Counted from the first letter of the stretch, positions 27,601 to 34,725 are shown. The stretch is 64,000 nt of DNA from Parabacteroides sp. PM6-13 (GCF_029892605.1 NZ_JARXWF010000002.1:330686-394685), one strand, 5' to 3'. A program made the numbers and translations. The notes: generated from the letters alone by a model not told the origin.

Positions 27601-27844
27601 CACACAGGTATTGAACGAGGTAGAGATCCTTTTCGGAGAGGGCGAAAGCCGCCGCCCCGACCGCGTGATGCTGCATGACGGAAAGGCCATTGTGGTGGAT
27701 TATAAATTCGGAGAGGTGCAAGAAAAAACCTACCAAAAACAGGTAAAAAGTTATATGCAATTGATTGCCGAAATGGGCTACCAAGAGGTGGAAGGCTATA
27801 TCTGGTACGTTGAATTGGGAGAAATAGAAAAAGTGGTATTTTAG
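24671..27844 (+). CDS. UvrD/RecB-type helicase-nuclease (AddA-like)
   Basis: This 1057-residue protein has UvrD-type helicase motifs: Walker A ASAGAGKT at residues 7-14, motif Ia VTFTNKATDEMK, motif II MIDEFQDTS, motif III/IV region VGDVKQSIYRFR and motif VI-like TLYVAMTRAKEEM. A C-terminal PD-(D/E)XK nuclease signature is seen (IVVDYKFGE followed by QVKSYMQL). This composition is that of AddA in AddAB double-strand-break repair. An AddB-like partner is usually encoded next door in relatives, but here the neighbours are a SUI1 gene 15 bp upstream and phosphatidylserine decarboxylase downstream. The partner, if present, is outside this neighbourhood. It acts in the cytoplasm on DNA ends. Confidence 0.92.
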   Translation: MLTIYRASAGAGKTHRLTGDYLRLLFLHPGGYRRILAVTFTNKATDEMKTRIIEELHLLASNKKSDHLKDLMEKTLWNETKLREEARRVLVMILHDYSAFQISTIDRFFQQTMRAFTREIGLRGGYGLEMDDQLVLAEAVDNTLADLDKKENKELLKWLLRFAEDKIEESGKWELRKDIMTLSSEVFKESFKQSSDKISQNIADKGALESYQKTLQALIQAKESEAKQLGEKGMEMMREAGLQPSDFKYGKTSGPALFEKLAAGEMKEPGARFLGLPDDVNNWYTKTADPQKGIAIIRLFDAGMNDLVKSVIAFFENLTSYYTAKGIIHHCYTLGILNDISRKIAEYREEKNVMLIADTTELLSKVIDGSEAPFIYEKTGTRIDHYMIDEFQDTSHMQWHNFRPLLHESLAAMHDNLIVGDVKQSIYRFRNSDWKLLDEEVAHDFRPELIREQTLAENWRSCRKVVEFNNSFFVTAPEILQAKYNEALMQSSLNEAEKSLFATKILSAYKENSQEVAPPFKEKEGHVRIEFIEEEENDDEKKGWKEEVMERLPSLLERLQDNGYRLSDIAILTRTNFEGATVADTLLTCQAERAGNGYRYDIISDDALFVGSSPAVRFVIALLGYLAHPEEKTYEQMARFSWYAMKGIDEAIVPFFPEEEKRKLLALIPLSLYEMTEGLCRLYSDHFPDNEQAFLQAFLDLVAEYTRQENADARRFLKWWEESGVRKTIASPDGQDAVRIMTIHKAKGLGMPVVILPFGDWDIDHTKPVILWCKPQQPPFDQLYMVPVRYNDTLAKSHFAVDYFNEKMYAYIDSLNTLYVAMTRAKEEMIVFAPKVKPKKDGSAKKKPTIAALLWAALEPDIEENVYESGTWWKPQRKEKTKEKEEIAIRRLESVSFDDRLHLRLQGKGFFFDNKERKRGVLMHELLSRIRSREDIESSVNSYHLEGLIDREEVTELIDRLNRLLSDERVKSWYTAPTQVLNEVEILFGEGESRRPDRVMLHDGKAIVVDYKFGEVQEKTYQKQVKSYMQLIAEMGYQEVEGYIWYVELGEIEKVVF

Positions 27845-27851
27845 CGGAAGG

Positions 27852-27882
27852 TTTTATTATTCGGTAAAAAAGAATATTTTTG
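27852..27882 (+). promoter_or_regulatory. Promoter of the psd-pssA operon
   Basis: TATTTTTG (27875-27882) fits TAnnTTTG and TTTT (27852-27855) lies exactly 19 bp upstream as the -33 element. The leader to the ATG at 27920 would be about 30 nt. Confidence 0.6.
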
Positions 27883-27919
27883 TGCTGAGTTAACAACACA
27901 CATTATTAAGAAACGACAA

Positions 27920-28597
27920 ATGAAGGTACATAAAGAGGGGACAGGCCTATTGCTGACTGTATTCACTGTATTTTTTATAGTGGATGTCACTATATTCTAT
28001 GTAGCCGGTCGTAATTGGCTGTTTTACTCCGTGTTGACAGCGACAGCTGTCCTTTTCCTCTTGATATTGAATTTCTTCCGTAGCCCTTTTCGGCGCTTTC
28101 CGTACGACTCGGAAGGGCTGGTGATTGCGCCGGCCGACGGCACGATTGTGGCTATCGAGGAGGTGATGGAAAATGAGATATTGCATGAGAGAAGGATACA
28201 GGTTTCGATTTTTATGTCCATTTTCAATGTGCATGCCAATTGGTTTCCGGTGAATGGCACCATTAAACATATCTCACACCAGAAGGGACGTTTCATGGCG
28301 GCCTATCTGCCGAAAAGCAGCACGGAGAACGAACGCTCAGCCGTTGTGGTCACCACCCGAAACGGCGTCGACATCCTGGCGCGTCAGATAGCGGGTGCGA
28401 TGGCACGTCGCATCGTCACCTATGCGAAAGCCGGCGAGAAATGCCATGTGGACGAACATATGGGATTTATTAAGTTCGGGTCGCGTGTAGACCTCTACCT
28501 CCCACTCGACACGGAGATTCTGGTGGAAATGGATCAGAAAGTGACAGGCAACCAGACACCGATCGGGCGATTAAACCAACCAACACCATGTCATTAA
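27920..28597 (+). CDS. psd: Phosphatidylserine decarboxylase, short type
   Basis: This 225-residue proenzyme has two N-terminal membrane helices (LLLTVFTVFFIVDVTIFYV and WLFYSVLTATAVLFLLIL). The decarboxylase core follows with VIAPADGTIVAIEE, VSIFMSIFNVHANWFPV and the self-cleavage site FGSR near the C-terminus. Ser188 should become the pyruvoyl group after cleavage, as in the PSD-A (archaeal-type) short family. It converts phosphatidylserine to phosphatidylethanolamine at the inner membrane. The phosphatidylserine synthase gene overlaps its 3' end by 10 bases, so the two consecutive pathway steps are translationally coupled. Confidence 0.96.
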   Translation: MKVHKEGTGLLLTVFTVFFIVDVTIFYVAGRNWLFYSVLTATAVLFLLILNFFRSPFRRFPYDSEGLVIAPADGTIVAIEEVMENEILHERRIQVSIFMSIFNVHANWFPVNGTIKHISHQKGRFMAAYLPKSSTENERSAVVVTTRNGVDILARQIAGAMARRIVTYAKAGEKCHVDEHMGFIKFGSRVDLYLPLDTEILVEMDQKVTGNQTPIGRLNQPTPCH

Positions 28598-29283
28598 AAA
28601 AGCATATTCCCAATTTCATTACCTGTTTGAACCTCTTTTCCGGTTGTATCTCCATCGTGATGGCTTTACAGGGGAATCTGTTTTGGACGGCGCTTTGGAT
28701 TATCATAGCGGCTGTTTTCGATTTTATGGATGGCTTTGCCGCCCGTATACTCAAGGCCTATTCAGCCATTGGGAAAGAGCTGGACTCGTTGTCGGATGTC
28801 GTTAGCTTTGGTGTGGCGCCGGGCATGATCCTCTATTCTCTACTCACCCAGGCGGCGCCGCTGCTGCCGTTAGGTGATTTGAATCTGTTTGTTCCTTATC
28901 TCGCCTTTGTGATTCCGGTCTTTTCGGGGTTACGCCTGGCTAAATTCAATGTCGACGAGCGACAGACCTCCTCTTTTCTTGGCTTGCCGGTGCCGGCACA
29001 TGCCTTGTTCTGGGCTTCGATCGGCTATTCCGTGCAGCCGCTTGTTGGGCAATACCCCGCGTTATTCACGGCCGTATCGCTGGCAGTAGCCCTACTCACC
29101 TCGCTGTTGCTGGTGTCAGAGGTGCCGATGTTTTCGCTTAAGATCAAGTCGCTGGCCTGGAAAGGAAACGAATTGCGCTACATACTCGCCGTATGCGCTA
29201 TCCTGTTTGTCGTTGTCTGGGGATTTCTTGGCTTGGCAGGCACCATTCTGCTTTATATCATTTTGTCGCTCATCAAGCGATAA
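28588..29283 (+). CDS. pssA: CDP-diacylglycerol-serine O-phosphatidyltransferase
   Basis: This 231-residue integral membrane enzyme has the CDP-alcohol phosphotransferase motif DG-x2-AR-x8-G-x3-D-x3-D, read here from DGFAARIL through GKELDSLSD at residues ~51-72. Several hydrophobic helices follow (LPLGDLNLFVPYLAFVIPVF, ALFTAVSLAVALLTSLLLV, ILAVCAILFVVVWGFLGLAG). It makes phosphatidylserine from CDP-diacylglycerol and serine. Its start overlaps the end of psd by 10 bases. A weak hairpin (ACACCAG/CTGGTGT, 29303-29323) followed by GTGTTTTC may end the transcript. Confidence 0.95.
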   Translation: MSLKKHIPNFITCLNLFSGCISIVMALQGNLFWTALWIIIAAVFDFMDGFAARILKAYSAIGKELDSLSDVVSFGVAPGMILYSLLTQAAPLLPLGDLNLFVPYLAFVIPVFSGLRLAKFNVDERQTSSFLGLPVPAHALFWASIGYSVQPLVGQYPALFTAVSLAVALLTSLLLVSEVPMFSLKIKSLAWKGNELRYILAVCAILFVVVWGFLGLAGTILLYIILSLIKR

Positions 29284-29302
29284 GGGATGTTTAATTATCT
29301 TA

Positions 29303-29323
29303 ACACCAGGCTGACACTGGTGT
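29303..29323 (+). terminator. Weak hairpin after pssA
   Basis: A 7-bp stem (ACACCAG 29303-29309, CTGGTGT 29317-29323) is followed by a short T-run (GTTTTC). It may be a weak intrinsic terminator. Confidence 0.4.
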
Positions 29324-29341
29324 GTTTTCAACTATTATATG

Positions 29342-29349
29342 TACATTTG
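29342..29349 (+). promoter_or_regulatory. Putative -7 box for the DUF4834 gene
   Basis: TACATTTG fits TAnnTTTG and lies 25 bp before the ATG at 29375; no clear -33 box is seen. Confidence 0.4.
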
Positions 29350-29374
29350 CCTAAGAACTTATGATGTTTAGATT

Positions 29375-29629
29375 ATGTTTCGATTCCTTATAATATGTGT
29401 TTCCTTTTTTGCTATCCTGATGTTTCTGATGGGTTTCTCCGTTTTCAGAACCCTCAAGGAGATCTTTTTTGGCAATTCTCAAAAGAGAGCCGCAAGCAAT
29501 CAGCGTCGTCGTCCGACAGAGCCGTCGGCACAACAAAGACGACAAGAACCTGAACCGCCAACGCAGCGAAAGAAAATATTCGCCAAAGACGAGGGGGAAT
29601 ACGTAGACTACGAAGAGGTTAAAGAATAA
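29375..29629 (+). CDS. DUF4834-family small membrane protein
   Basis: This 84-residue protein has one N-terminal membrane helix (FLIICVSFFAILMFLMGFSVF) and then a hydrophilic tail rich in Arg, Gln and Pro. It ends with KDEGEYVDYEEVKE, the conserved acidic end of DUF4834 proteins in Bacteroidota. Function is unknown. It is followed after 5 bp by a TIM-barrel sugar isomerase-like gene, so they may be co-transcribed. Confidence 0.82.
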   Translation: MFRFLIICVSFFAILMFLMGFSVFRTLKEIFFGNSQKRAASNQRRRPTEPSAQQRRQEPEPPTQRKKIFAKDEGEYVDYEEVKE

Positions 29630-29634
29630 TATAT

Positions 29635-30486
29635 ATGAAAAACTCAAGACGCAAATTCTTAAAGCAAAGTTTGGCGGGAACGCTCTTGATGGGTGCTTCT
29701 CCAATCCTTCATGCACAAGCGGCGCCGTTGGCTCAACCGAAAACAGCAAAATCTGCCAACCCTTTTCATTTGGGCATGGCGGGTTATACCTTTGTTAATT
29801 TCGACCTGGATACGACGCTTAAAACCATGCGTCGACTGGACATGCACTATCTTTGTATAAAAGATTTCCATTTGCCCTTGGATAGCAACGAGGAGCAGAT
29901 CAAGGCTTTTCATGAGACCTGCGCTGCCCAAAACGTGGTAGGCTATGCCGTGGGACCGATCTATATGCGCAGCGAAGCGGAGATCGACCGGGCGTTTGAA
30001 TACGCCAAACGGGTAGGTGTAAAGCTGATTGTGGGTGTCCCCAATTACGATCTATTGCCCTATGTTGATAAAAAGGTAAAAGAATATGACTTCTCCTATG
30101 CCATTCATCTGCATGGCCCTGATATGCCTTTGTATCCGGACGCCGATGATGTGTGGGAAAACACCAAAGATCTCGACCCCAGAATCGGAATGTGCCTGGA
30201 TATAGGGCACGATCTGCGCAATGGCAAAGACCCGGTGGCCGATCTGAAAAAATACCACACCCGTGTGTTCGACGTGCATATCAAGGATGTGACCGATTCG
30301 ACAAAAGCCGGTAGAGGCATTGAGTTAGGACGCGGCAAGATCGATTTCCCGGCCTTCGTGAAGGCATTGCGGGAGGTGAACTACCAAGGCATGTGTAGCC
30401 TGGAATATGAGAAAGACATGAAAGATCCATTCCTGGGAATCGCTGAATCGATCGGTTATTTTAAAGCAGTATGCGATATAGTATAA
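29635..30486 (+). CDS. Exported sugar phosphate isomerase/epimerase-like TIM barrel protein
   Basis: This 283-residue protein begins with a near-perfect twin-arginine signal (SRRKFLK, then LAGTLLMGASPILHA). The mature part is an AP-endonuclease-2/xylose-isomerase-like TIM barrel with metal-site strings YLCIKDFHLP, IGMCLDIGHDLRNG, FDVHIKDV and SLEYEKD. Members isomerise or epimerise sugars or keto-sugars, and exported ones in Bacteroidota have been linked to 3-keto-glycan processing. Its last 16 bases overlap the next gene. The exact substrate is unknown. Tat export fits a protein that folds around its metal in the cytoplasm. Confidence 0.85.
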   Translation: MKNSRRKFLKQSLAGTLLMGASPILHAQAAPLAQPKTAKSANPFHLGMAGYTFVNFDLDTTLKTMRRLDMHYLCIKDFHLPLDSNEEQIKAFHETCAAQNVVGYAVGPIYMRSEAEIDRAFEYAKRVGVKLIVGVPNYDLLPYVDKKVKEYDFSYAIHLHGPDMPLYPDADDVWENTKDLDPRIGMCLDIGHDLRNGKDPVADLKKYHTRVFDVHIKDVTDSTKAGRGIELGRGKIDFPAFVKALREVNYQGMCSLEYEKDMKDPFLGIAESIGYFKAVCDIV

Positions 30487-31520
30487 TAAAGCTGACAGCC
30501 CTTCTGGCTGTTGTTAGTCTGTTGTTGTCGGCATGCAGCAGCATTACTTACCTCCATATAGAGACCTATAACCCGGCAACAATCACCTTCCCGGAACAGG
30601 TGAAGAAGATTCTTGTTGTCAACAACGCCGTGGCGCAAACACCGGACGTGGGTTATGAATTGAAGATCTATGGCGTGGAGCAAGACACCTGCCGGGCCTT
30701 GGCCGATAGTGCTTTATATTATGCCTGCAAATCGTTGGGCAATGCCATCGTGGAAGCGAATTATTTCGAAGATGTCTTGTTATACAACTCCCCTACCCGC
30801 ACCGATGATCTCTATCTCGCCGACGAGAAACTCAGCCAAAGCCAAGTCCGCCGATTATGCGCCGAGACAGGCACCGACGCGGTGATCTCGTTTGATCGCT
30901 TATTGTTTCAGATGAAAAAGAATGTGATCGGCTATGTGGAGGGTTTTGTGGCCGGCGAGGCGAAAGTAAATGCCTCCGGTGTCCTACGCGTTTACATCCC
31001 CAGCCGAAGCGCTTCGCTGACGACGGCGATGGTGAGCGATAGCCTGACTGTTTTTGAGATGGCCGATGACTTAAAACAGCTAAATGAGATCATGCCTTCG
31101 CCCGATGATATGCTGTCGCTTGCCGGAAGTGTGATTGGACAGAACTCCTCCCCTCTTTTCGTGCCCTACTGGCAGGAAGAACCCCGTTGGTATTTTAAGG
31201 GAAACGGCTCGCGCTGGAAGGAGGCAACGGCTTACGCCAATACACAAAACTGGGAACAGGCAGCTGCTCTTTGGACGATTATCTACCAGAAAAGCAGTGG
31301 CAAAGCAAAAGCGAAAGCAGCCTCCAACATGGCCTTTTATGAAGAAATGAAAGGAGAGTTCCAAAAAGCACACGAGTGGTCGGTTCTTGCGTATGATCTG
31401 TTTGTAGCCCATAAAGGAGAAGAGGCGCATGAAACGGAGCTGTTGAAGGCCTATAAGCAGGCTTTATCGGAACGAATCACGGCCAATGCGAAGCTGAATG
31501 TCCAATTTGGTGAAAAATAA
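30471..31520 (+). CDS. DUF6340-type lipoprotein with helical-repeat C-terminus
   Basis: This 349-residue lipoprotein has a clear lipobox (LLSAC, Cys22). The N-terminal part (ITYLHIETYNPATITFP..., KILVVNNAVAQ) is typical of DUF6340, and the C-terminal ~110 residues look like TPR-type helices (WEQAAALWTIIYQKSSGKAKAKAASNMAFYEEMKG cut into helix pairs). Function is unknown; it is presumably anchored in the outer membrane. It overlaps the upstream TIM-barrel gene by 16 bases, which implies translational coupling. Confidence 0.82.
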   Translation: MRYSIIKLTALLAVVSLLLSACSSITYLHIETYNPATITFPEQVKKILVVNNAVAQTPDVGYELKIYGVEQDTCRALADSALYYACKSLGNAIVEANYFEDVLLYNSPTRTDDLYLADEKLSQSQVRRLCAETGTDAVISFDRLLFQMKKNVIGYVEGFVAGEAKVNASGVLRVYIPSRSASLTTAMVSDSLTVFEMADDLKQLNEIMPSPDDMLSLAGSVIGQNSSPLFVPYWQEEPRWYFKGNGSRWKEATAYANTQNWEQAAALWTIIYQKSSGKAKAKAASNMAFYEEMKGEFQKAHEWSVLAYDLFVAHKGEEAHETELLKAYKQALSERITANAKLNVQFGEK

Positions 31521-31522
31521 GA

Positions 31523-31551
31523 TTTGATTCGACAATAAATTCGTAACTTTG
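31523..31551 (+). promoter_or_regulatory. Putative promoter for the acidic-tail protein gene
   Basis: TTTG (31523-31526) and TAACTTTG (31544-31551) match the -33 and -7 consensus with a 17-bp spacer. The ATG at 31578 is 26 bp downstream. Confidence 0.55.
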
Positions 31552-31577
31552 AATCCAATTATTCGGAAGACAAAAAA

Positions 31578-32039
31578 ATGAATACAAACACCACCAAAGT
31601 CCAGGCAATTATTGAGACAACGTTTATTTCCGCTATCGAGAACCTGAAAAGGGATGGAAACGGAAGTTTTGTGAGCGATCTATATGTTCAGGCAGACCCT
31701 GAAAATGGAGAGTTGCAGATCTATGATGAGAATGAAGCCTTGTTGGATAAGGTGGTTATCTTCGACTGGATCAACAAAGGCAACGATATCGACGCTTTCC
31801 ACAAGCGCGTGATCGCGACGCTTAAGGCGGTCCTCACCGTATTGTCGACCAAAGGGGTCTTCGAAGAGTCACCGTTTATCAAACCGGTCTCCGTTAGCTT
31901 AACCAATGAATATTTCACCGTCGTAGAAGAGCTTCTCTTCCTGGACGACGATCTTTTCCGCCTGGACGACCCCCTATTAAAAGATTTGGATGCAGATTTA
32001 GACAAATTTTTAGATGATCTGCTTTCTGATCTCGATTAG
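31578..32039 (+). CDS. Conserved hypothetical protein with acidic leucine-rich tail
   Basis: This 153-residue cytoplasmic protein has no signal peptide or membrane segment. The first ~110 residues look like a small alpha/beta domain (FVSDLYVQADPENGELQIYD, VVIFDWINKG). The last ~35 residues are dominated by Asp and Leu (LLFLDDDLFRL, then DDPLLKDLDADLDKFL), a strongly acidic amphipathic tail. I do not recognise a named family. It sits between a lipoprotein gene and tRNA-Thr and has its own promoter. A role in protein-protein contact is possible, but nothing here shows it. Confidence 0.75.
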   Translation: MNTNTTKVQAIIETTFISAIENLKRDGNGSFVSDLYVQADPENGELQIYDENEALLDKVVIFDWINKGNDIDAFHKRVIATLKAVLTVLSTKGVFEESPFIKPVSVSLTNEYFTVVEELLFLDDDLFRLDDPLLKDLDADLDKFLDDLLSDLD

Positions 32040-32053
32040 AACAATTACTTTTG
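32023..32053 (+). promoter_or_regulatory. Putative promoter of tRNA-Thr
   Basis: TACTTTTG (32046-32053) fits TAnnTTTG; a TTTC (32023-32026) about 19-20 bp upstream is a possible -33 box inside the end of the preceding gene. The mature tRNA starts 22 bp downstream. Confidence 0.55.
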
Positions 32054-32074
32054 CACCCGTAAAATAAAACAATG

Positions 32075-32147
32075 GCCGAAATAGCTCAGTTGGTAGAGCA
32101 ATTCATTCGTAATGAATAGGTCGCCGGTTCGAGTCCGGCTTTCGGCT
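32075..32147 (+). tRNA. tRNA-Thr (anticodon CGT)
   Basis: A full cloverleaf can be folded: acceptor stem GCCGAAA/TTTCGGC, D arm GCTC-AGTTGGTA-GAGC, anticodon arm ATTCA-TTCGTAA-TGAAT with anticodon CGT at 32108-32110, and T arm GCCGG-TTCGAGT-CCGGC. The discriminator is T at 32147 and the 3' CCA is not encoded. It decodes ACG threonine codons. A terminator follows at 32159. Confidence 0.96.
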
Positions 32148-32158
32148 CACATAATATC

Positions 32159-32190
32159 AGGCAGTTACTTTCAAAGTGGCTGCCTTTTTT
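32159..32190 (+). terminator. Intrinsic terminator after tRNA-Thr
   Basis: AGGCAGTTACTTT (32159-32171) pairs with AAAGTGGCTGCCT (32173-32185) using two G-U pairs, and a T-run continues to 32190. Confidence 0.75.
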
Positions 32191-32249
32191 GTTCGTTTTT
32201 ATCTTGGGTAGAGCACGATTCCTTGTGTGTGTGCATGTTTTGTACCAAC

Positions 32250-32280
32250 TTGGATTTGCGAAGAAAAAATATTATTTTTG
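32250..32280 (+). promoter_or_regulatory. Putative promoter of the MNT gene
   Basis: TATTTTTG (32273-32280) fits TAnnTTTG; TTGG (32250-32253) lies 19 bp upstream as a partial -33 match. The ATG is at 32306. Confidence 0.45.
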
Positions 32281-32305
32281 TTATTACTTTTAAGAAGAGA
32301 GCATT

Positions 32306-32602
32306 ATGAATCAAAGTATCGTTAATAAACTGAATTCCTTCTTCACGCATCAGCCTGTTGAAAAGGCATGGGTGTTTGGTTCGTATTCACGTGATGAAGA
32401 AACAGGTGATAGCGATATTGACATACTGGTGCGATTCGATAGCCATGCTAACATAACACTATTCAAGTATGCGGGGATGGTGGATGAACTGGAAAAACTT
32501 CTTCAAAGAAAGATTGATTTGGTAGAAGAGGGGCAGATCAAAGACTTTGCCAAAGACTCTGTCGAACGGAATAAAATCCTGATCTATGAGAGAGGGGCTT
32601 AA
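32306..32602 (+). CDS. MNT-type nucleotidyltransferase (HepT/MNT antitoxin)
   Basis: This 98-residue protein has the minimal nucleotidyltransferase fold with Gly25-Ser26 (VFGSYSRDEE), the catalytic pair Asp37/Asp39 (GDSDIDIL) and third acidic residue Asp71 (KIDLV). All catalytic residues are intact. MNT proteins usually pair with a HepT (DUF86) RNase toxin whose gene overlaps the MNT end, and they modify HepT to silence it. Here a possible HepT start overlaps by 17 bases, but the frame is lost after about 19 codons at a palindromic repeat, leaving an orphan antitoxin. Base composition is more AT-rich than that of the neighbouring genes, which hints at acquisition. Confidence 0.88.
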   Translation: MNQSIVNKLNSFFTHQPVEKAWVFGSYSRDEETGDSDIDILVRFDSHANITLFKYAGMVDELEKLLQRKIDLVEEGQIKDFAKDSVERNKILIYERGA

Positions 32603-32723
32603 AGGCCAAGATCACTTCCCTCACATATTCAACGCCTTATCTCTATCGTTCCTTCAGAACTCGGTTATTATACGGTTACGATACCCAGGGTGGCGCAGCT
32701 CAGGCTGCTTACCCGTGGGCTAA
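32586..32723 (+). pseudogene. Probable HepT toxin remnant cut by a palindromic repeat
   Basis: The frame from the ATG at 32586 reads MREGLKGQDHFPHIFNALS, which resembles the usual HepT/DUF86 start (MRE..., then a D-x3-HI-x2-A pattern), and overlaps the MNT gene as intact pairs do. From about 32644 the frame runs into REP-like sequence (CGTTCCTTCAGAACTC) and stops at 32723 after 45 codons. The HEPN catalytic motif R-x4-6-H is absent. This reading is an inference from a short match and the expected operon layout. Confidence 0.45.
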
Positions 32724-32983
32724 ATCATCGTTCCTCCGGAACTCGGCCTTTCTGGCCCACTGTGGCCTTCGGCCATTTTACCCTTTCAGCATTCCTATTG
32801 TTATAATTCTTGCCAATCCAAACTTCTAAATCCGTGTAATCCGTGTAATCTATGGCTTGCTATTTATACGGCGCTTCATGACCTTGCGGGGGTGATCCTT
32901 GCTTCTTTTTCGATGTTTTGTATCCATCTCTCCGCCTTTCAAAAAACAATTCTTACATTTGTATAAACTACTGAAGAGACTAA
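32603..32983. other. 381-bp gap with degraded R3-like repeat
   Basis: After the HepT remnant the gap holds a degraded R3 relative (32644-32790) that shares CGTTCCTTCAGAACTC, TTATTATACG and GATACCCAGGG with 23889-23933. A further small palindrome lies around 32755-32775 (GGCCTTCGGCC). The sequence ATCCGTGTAATCCGTGTAATC forms a short tandem repeat near 32830-32852. No other gene is seen. Confidence 0.65.
32954..32961 (+). promoter_or_regulatory. Putative -7 box for the shikimate kinase gene
   Basis: TACATTTG fits TAnnTTTG and lies 22 bp before the ATG at 32984; no convincing -33 element is found. Confidence 0.4.
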
Positions 32984-33508
32984 ATGAAACGTATCTTTTT
33001 GATCGGATATATGGGAGCGGGGAAGACGACTGTCGGAAAAGAGCTGGCGAGGACGAGCGGTCTCTCCTTTATTGACCTGGACAGTCATATCGAGGCACGC
33101 TATCATCGCACGGTCAAGCAGATCTTTCAGGAGAAAGGAGAAGCCTGTTTCCGGGACATTGAGCGGAGGATGTTGCACGAAGTGGCTATGTTCGAAGATG
33201 TGATTATCTCCACCGGAGGAGGGGCGCCTTGTTTTTCGGATAATATAACCTTTATGAACGAGATGGGGACGACGGTCTACCTGAAAGTATCGGTCGAAGA
33301 ACTGGCCAGCCGCCTGACGGTAGCCAAACAGACACGCCCCGTTTTGCAAGGACGCACTGGCGAAGAGTTGATCCAATTTATCCGGGAAAGCCTGGCGACG
33401 CGGGAACCCTATTACACGCAGGCAACGATGCTGTTCGATGCTGAGGTGATGCTGACCGAGCAGGACGTGAAGTCCATTGCCGGTCAATTGAAGAAACTAC
33501 TGATATAA
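32984..33508 (+). CDS. aroK: Shikimate kinase
   Basis: This 174-residue kinase has the P-loop GYMGAGKTT at residues 8-16, the shikimate-binding FIDLDSHIEAR, the FRDIERRMLHE region, the glycine-rich STGGGAP, and the lid residues in KQTRPVLQG. It phosphorylates shikimate at the 3-hydroxyl in the chorismate pathway, in the cytoplasm. The alanine dehydrogenase gene begins 8 bp after the stop, so they may be co-transcribed. Confidence 0.96.
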   Translation: MKRIFLIGYMGAGKTTVGKELARTSGLSFIDLDSHIEARYHRTVKQIFQEKGEACFRDIERRMLHEVAMFEDVIISTGGGAPCFSDNITFMNEMGTTVYLKVSVEELASRLTVAKQTRPVLQGRTGEELIQFIRESLATREPYYTQATMLFDAEVMLTEQDVKSIAGQLKKLLI

Positions 33509-33516
33509 CGATTGAT

Positions 33517-34725
33517 ATGGGAGCAACACATGACAAAACACAAGGAGCGTACAGCCCACAGGAACTATTGAAAGAGCTGACCAGAAGCGCAAATAAACTC
33601 CTGATAGGTATTCCCCGCGAGCGGGAGAAGGAAGAACGCCGGGTCGTTCTTACGCCCGAAGCTGTCGATATGTTGACCGATTGTGGCCATCGAGTGATGG
33701 TGGAGACCGGAGCCGGCCTGGGCATCAACTACGGCGACAACCATTACGCGGAAGCCGGAGCAGAGATTGTGGCGACGCCTCAGGAGGTCTATCAGGCCGA
33801 TATCCTGTTGAAAATACTGCCGCCTACGCTCGAAGAGGTCACGCTGATGCGACCGCGCACCACTCTTTTTTCCATGACTCCCAAACATATGTTCGCCCCG
33901 GAGGCTTTTCTGTTGATGATGACTAAACGCATTACCGCTATCGGGCTGGAACTGATCAGCGACTATATGGGGCACCTACCGGTATTAAATGTCATTTCAG
34001 AGATCGAAGGCACCGCCTCAATCACCATTGCAGCCGAACTATTGAGCAACACACAAGGCGGAAAAGGCATTCTGTTGGGAGGCATCCCGGGGGTATCGCC
34101 CACCGAAATCGTGATCGTTGGTGCCGGTAATGCCGGAACCGTTGCCGCACGGGCAGCCCTGGCGCTGGGTGCCAGCGTGAAGGTGTTCGACGATGATATC
34201 AACAAATTGCGGGCAATCCAGAAGACGTTGGGACAGGGACTCTTCACCTCCACCTTCCATCCGAATGTGTTACAGAATGCTTTCAGTACGGCGGATGTGG
34301 TGATCGGTGCCATGCGCTATATCAATGCCTCTCACCGGTACGTTATAGCCGAAGAGCTGATCCAGACCATGAAGCGGGGCGCCCTCGTGATCGACCTGCG
34401 TATCAACCAGGGCGGATGCTTCGAAACCACCTGCAACCTTTCGTCGCAGATGCCGCAGATATACGAACAATACGGCGTACTCCATTATTGCAAGCCCAAC
34501 ATCAGCAACAATGTCGCCCGCACCACCTCGATGGCATTAAGCAATATCTTCGTACCGCTCTTGCGCGATATGGGCGATATGGGTAGCGTGCAAAACATGA
34601 TCAAAGCCAATCAGGGGTTCAAACAGGGCGTCTATATGTACACAGGCAAGCCGGTCAACGACTACATATCCTCTTTCTTCGGCCTGCCTTCTAACAATAT
34701 CGATATCTACCTGGCGGCGTTTTAA
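33517..34725 (+). CDS. Alanine dehydrogenase
   Basis: This 402-residue protein has the alanine dehydrogenase/PNT fold: an N-terminal half with IGIPREREKEERRVVLTPEAV, ETGAGLGINYGD and LKILPPTLEEV, then the NAD-binding motif VGAGNAGTVAARAALALGA near residues 206-224. The C-terminal half contains VIDLRINQGGCFETT and the family string CKPNISNNVARTTSMALSN. The Lys in LKILPP and His in TPKHMF correspond to the expected catalytic lysine and histidine. It interconverts L-alanine with pyruvate and ammonia using NAD. The first ~30 residues extend beyond the bacterial Bacillus-type enzyme, as is usual for Bacteroidota homologues. Confidence 0.92.
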   Translation: MGATHDKTQGAYSPQELLKELTRSANKLLIGIPREREKEERRVVLTPEAVDMLTDCGHRVMVETGAGLGINYGDNHYAEAGAEIVATPQEVYQADILLKILPPTLEEVTLMRPRTTLFSMTPKHMFAPEAFLLMMTKRITAIGLELISDYMGHLPVLNVISEIEGTASITIAAELLSNTQGGKGILLGGIPGVSPTEIVIVGAGNAGTVAARAALALGASVKVFDDDINKLRAIQKTLGQGLFTSTFHPNVLQNAFSTADVVIGAMRYINASHRYVIAEELIQTMKRGALVIDLRINQGGCFETTCNLSSQMPQIYEQYGVLHYCKPNISNNVARTTSMALSNIFVPLLRDMGDMGSVQNMIKANQGFKQGVYMYTGKPVNDYISSFFGLPSNNIDIYLAAF

